Source of the DNA: Planctomycetota bacterium
GTDB lineage: Bacteria > Planctomycetota > Phycisphaerae > Phycisphaerales > SM1A02
Reading direction: 5' to 3'
Length of the DNA: 6,687 bases
Assembly (NCBI GenBank): GCA_014381385.1
Contig: JACNLR010000151.1
Location: 1 to 6,687 of the forward strand
Shown: positions 4,077-6,687 of the stretch, in pieces
Numbering within the stretch: position 1 is the first letter of the stretch
Layout of the letters: each line of letters opens with the position of its first letter
Program-made: the position numbers and the translations under genes
Notes under the pieces: model-generated
Database searches by the model: none
What the model was told of the DNA's origin: nothing
The model's input: the letters and a program-made list of their open reading frames with translations, nothing else

Positions 4077-6687
4077 CCGAAGACAATTTCTTGACTTTTT
4101 TGCCTCGCAGTGTGCTCACGCCGAGGTACCCTCGAGCCCAGTCATCCCGCATAACGACCCCACGCTCCTCTTTACAAATGCTGGTATGAATCAGTTCAAG
4201 GATGTCTTTCTGGGGCGTGGAACAAGACCCTACACAAGAGCCGTTGATACGCAAAAATGTATTCGAGCTGGTGGAAAACACAACGACCTTGAAGATGTTG
4301 GTCGCGACACATACCACCATACTTTTTTTGAAATGCTTGGCAACTGGTCTTTTGGCGATTACTTTAAAGAAGACGCAATCAAGTGGGCTTGGAAATTGTT
4401 TACGGAAGTTTGGGGGCTCGAAAAAGATCGTCTGTACGTCACCGTTTTTGCTGGTGATGAACAAGATAGTCTTGAAGCAGATATCGAAGCAGAAACCATA
4501 TGGAAAGAATGTACTGACATAGAGCATTCACACATTACACGTTGGGATCGCAAAGACAATTTTTGGGAAATGGGAAACACCGGACCATGCGGTCCTTGCA
4601 GCGAAATTCATTATGACTCCACTCCCCACAAAGATGGTGGCCACTTGGTAAATTTGGACGATCCGAATGTCATTGAAATTTGGAACTTAGTCTTCATCCA
4701 GTACAACCGAGGTGAAGATGGAGCGCTAAGTCCCCTTCCCAACCAGCACGTTGACACTGGGATGGGTCTTGAACGAATTGTGCGAGTATTGCAAGGTAAA
4801 AACAGTAATTACGACACCGATCTTTGGACCCCAATTTTTACATTAATCACAAATCTAACCGGTGCGCCACCGTACCGTGGTGATTTACATGCACATACCG
4901 ATATTGCGTATCGCGTTCTTGCAGACCATATTCGTTGCCTTGTTGTTGCTGTTGCAGACGGCGGAAGACCGGGAGCTGCTGGAAGAGAATATGTACTTCG
5001 AAGAATTTTACGTAGAGCAGTAAGGCATGCACACCAAACTTTTGGCGTTGATGGTCCATTGTTGTACAAACTCGTGCCCGCGGTTGTGGAAACACTCGGC
5101 GAGGTATTCCCAGAAATACATAATAATAAAGAACATATTGCGCAAATTATTCTTGATGAAGAAGAGAGTTTCTTAAAAACTCTTGACCGTGGAATCGAAC
5201 TGTTTGAAAGGGCGGTGAAAGAAGGCGATGGAAAAAATATTGATGCAACGAGCGCTTTTACGTTGCACGACACGTTTGGTTTTCCAATTGACTTAACACA
5301 GGTCATGGCAGAAGAGCGAGGCCTCTCTGTTGACCGAGCAGGTTACGAAGTGCTTATGAAAAAAGCGAGAGAGACATCTCGGGCTATAAGTGACATAGAT
5401 CAAAAGATGCAACTTCCTCCTGAAATACTAGGGAAACTTACCTCGCTGCAAATTAAACCCACCAACGACCAACAAAAATACGGCCGAGGTGTTACAAATT
5501 CTCGCATCAAAGCTATTTGGAATGGTAAGGAAATCGTTGCCAAGGCAGACGGGTCGATGGTGTTTGGGCTCATCCTAGATAAAACCCCTATGTATGCAGA
5601 ACAAGGTGGTCAAGTAGGTGATGTTGGTATTATTGTCCGTGGGCAAAACAGCTCGCAAGATCGTTGTGAGTTTCTTGTGAATGAAACCCACCGATACGGA
5701 GACTACGTTTTGCATGTCGGAAGGACGCTTGAAGGTGTTATGCTTGAGGGCGACCAAACAACAGCGACCGTAAATGAAAAACAACGAGCAAACATTGAGG
5801 CTAACCACACGAGCACGCACTTGTTAAACCATGCGCTCCGTACAGTTCTTGGTGATGACGTGCAGCAACGCGGCTCGCTTGTGGACCACGATCGACTTCG
5901 GTTTGACTTTTCGTTCGCACATGCTATGACAGACACACAAGTTGCGCAGGTCGAAAATATTGTTAGCAACGCAATTGCAGATGTATTACCAATTGACGCA
6001 AAAGAAGTATCGCTCAGTGCTGCAATGGAAATCAATGGCGTTCGTGCTGTGTTTGGCGAGCAATACCCTGATCCAGTTCGCGTCGTGAGCATCGGGGCAA
6101 CTGTGGACGAACTTCTTGAAAAGCCTGCTGATGAAAAATGGTACAACTGCTCTATTGAGTTTTGTGGTGGGACGCATCTGGAAAACACACAAGACGCAAA
6201 ACATTTTGTATTGCTGCACGAACAAGCGCTTGCTTCTGGAGTTCGACGAATCATTGCGGTCACAGGTATTTCTGCGGAAGCTGCGCATATTGCTGGCGCT
6301 ACAATCATGCAACAAATCGACGATGCGAAATCGCTAGAAGGGGAAGAACTTTTACGAACGTATAACGATTTAAGTCGTGAAGTTGATGAACTCACTATAT
6401 CGCAACCGAGCCGACACGCTGCAAAACAAGCACTGCAAGTGCTTCATAGTCGCGTGCGAAATATACAGAAAGAAGTCGCATCTTCTATAAAAGATCACGT
6501 TCTTGACCAAGCAAGAGTAATCGCAGATCTTGAAGAAAATATTATCGTTGCAACAATAAATGGCGCAGACAAAGAGTCGATGATGACAGCGCTCGACGCA
6601 GTTCGTTCAAAACGACCAAAGGGAGCCGCCATTTTATTCACTTCAGACACCGCAACAGGTAAGGTTATAATTGTTGCGGGTGTAAGC
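4054..6687 (+). CDS. alaS: Alanyl-tRNA synthetase, 3' end cut by the window
   Basis: This class II enzyme charges tRNA-Ala with alanine and hydrolyses mischarged Ser/Gly-tRNA-Ala in the cytosol. 878 residues are visible without a stop; the tail of the C-Ala domain lies past the right edge. The catalytic domain has motif 1 'DPTLLFTNAGMNQFKD' (35-50), motif 2 around 'QKCIRAGGKHND' (67-78) and 'FFEMLGNWSFGDYF' (91-104), 'WNLVFIQYNR' (210-219) and motif 3 'DTGMGLERI' (234-242). The tRNA-recognition domain has 'ADHIR' (290-294), 'YVLRRILRRA' (313-322) and 'HDTFGFP' (405-411). The editing domain starts with 'YAEQGGQVGD' (514-523) and keeps all four zinc ligands: H585 and H589 in 'HTSTH', C704 and H708 in 'CGGTH'. 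A helical, coiled-coil-like link (about 755-815) leads to C-Ala. The usual 'PSNEGRG' before YVLRR reads 'PGAAGRE' (306-312). AGGA 8 nt upstream supports the start. Confidence 0.97.
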   Translation, partial: MTQSAADIRRQFLDFFASQCAHAEVPSSPVIPHNDPTLLFTNAGMNQFKDVFLGRGTRPYTRAVDTQKCIRAGGKHNDLEDVGRDTYHHTFFEMLGNWSFGDYFKEDAIKWAWKLFTEVWGLEKDRLYVTVFAGDEQDSLEADIEAETIWKECTDIEHSHITRWDRKDNFWEMGNTGPCGPCSEIHYDSTPHKDGGHLVNLDDPNVIEIWNLVFIQYNRGEDGALSPLPNQHVDTGMGLERIVRVLQGKNSNYDTDLWTPIFTLITNLTGAPPYRGDLHAHTDIAYRVLADHIRCLVVAVADGGRPGAAGREYVLRRILRRAVRHAHQTFGVDGPLLYKLVPAVVETLGEVFPEIHNNKEHIAQIILDEEESFLKTLDRGIELFERAVKEGDGKNIDATSAFTLHDTFGFPIDLTQVMAEERGLSVDRAGYEVLMKKARETSRAISDIDQKMQLPPEILGKLTSLQIKPTNDQQKYGRGVTNSRIKAIWNGKEIVAKADGSMVFGLILDKTPMYAEQGGQVGDVGIIVRGQNSSQDRCEFLVNETHRYGDYVLHVGRTLEGVMLEGDQTTATVNEKQRANIEANHTSTHLLNHALRTVLGDDVQQRGSLVDHDRLRFDFSFAHAMTDTQVAQVENIVSNAIADVLPIDAKEVSLSAAMEINGVRAVFGEQYPDPVRVVSIGATVDELLEKPADEKWYNCSIEFCGGTHLENTQDAKHFVLLHEQALASGVRRIIAVTGISAEAAHIAGATIMQQIDDAKSLEGEELLRTYNDLSREVDELTISQPSRHAAKQALQVLHSRVRNIQKEVASSIKDHVLDQARVIADLEENIIVATINGADKESMMTALDAVRSKRPKGAAILFTSDTATGKVIIVAGVS

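Noticed and set aside
4323..4329. Run of seven T in alaS (also one at 3610-3616 in tpiA) as a frameshift site
   Set aside because: The frame is intact and conserved on both sides, so there is no sign of programmed slippage or an error.
4027..4527. 166-codon minus-strand frame over the 5' part of alaS
   Set aside because: It is antisense to conserved AlaRS motifs 1 and 2, with no domain and no ribosome-binding site.
4809..5306. 165-codon minus-strand frame
   Set aside because: It is a shadow of alaS with a Ser-rich, low-information product.
5703..6395. 230-codon minus-strand reading frame
   Set aside because: It lies wholly inside alaS, whose protein matches its family throughout, and its product is Ser/Cys/Thr-rich with no recognisable domain, typical of an antisense shadow.
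1..6687. tRNA or rRNA genes, riboswitch, T-box leader, CRISPR array, insertion sequence, attachment site
   Set aside because: No cloverleaf, regular repeat-spacer pattern, transposase or terminal repeats were seen. The alaS leader of about 100 nt is too short and lacks recognisable T-box features.

Overview
The window carries seven protein genes and no RNA gene, insertion sequence or CRISPR array that I can see. The content is bacterial housekeeping: triosephosphate isomerase, SecG, a YicC-family RNase and alanyl-tRNA synthetase, next to three less characterised genes. The set suggests a Planctomycetota bacterium, perhaps of the Phycisphaerae. This rests on remembered family resemblance: a SecG with a Gly-rich loop and a long Ser/Thr tail, a tpiA-secG-yicC run, and a DUF2007 protein with an 'IDIDWDELEL'-type stretch beside an APH-fold kinase. 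It is an inference, not a database result. Base composition looks slightly AT-rich.

Layout, left to right. (1) The 3' part of a plus-strand DUF2314-type gene enters from the left edge and ends at 349. (2) A minus-strand DUF2007-type membrane protein (334-714) converges on it with a 16-nt overlap. It is fused to the kinase gene upstream of it by a 4-nt ATGA overlap. (3) The kinase (711-1823) begins at GTG right behind an extended -10-like box, so its message may be leaderless. (4) A 73-nt gap holding a dyad separates it from yicC (1897-2772). (5) yicC, secG (2776-3165) and tpiA (3167-about 3952) form a tight minus-strand operon with gaps of 3 nt and 1 nt, read in the order tpiA, secG, yicC. 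(6) A divergent promoter region of about 100 nt separates tpiA from alaS. (7) alaS (4054 to the right edge, plus strand) has 878 codons visible and lacks only its 3' end.

The minus strand thus looks like one or two transcription units: tpiA-secG-yicC (glycolysis, protein export, RNA decay), then kinase-DUF2007 either read through or started from its own promoter. alaS reads away from them.

No clear new system appears. Worth a second look: alaS has Ala where the Asn that reads the G3:U70 identity pair of tRNA-Ala is expected; two strong perfect palindromes lie inside coding sequence (secG and the kinase); a dyad sits over the -35 region of the kinase promoter candidate; and the tpiA start is uncertain by 30 codons.
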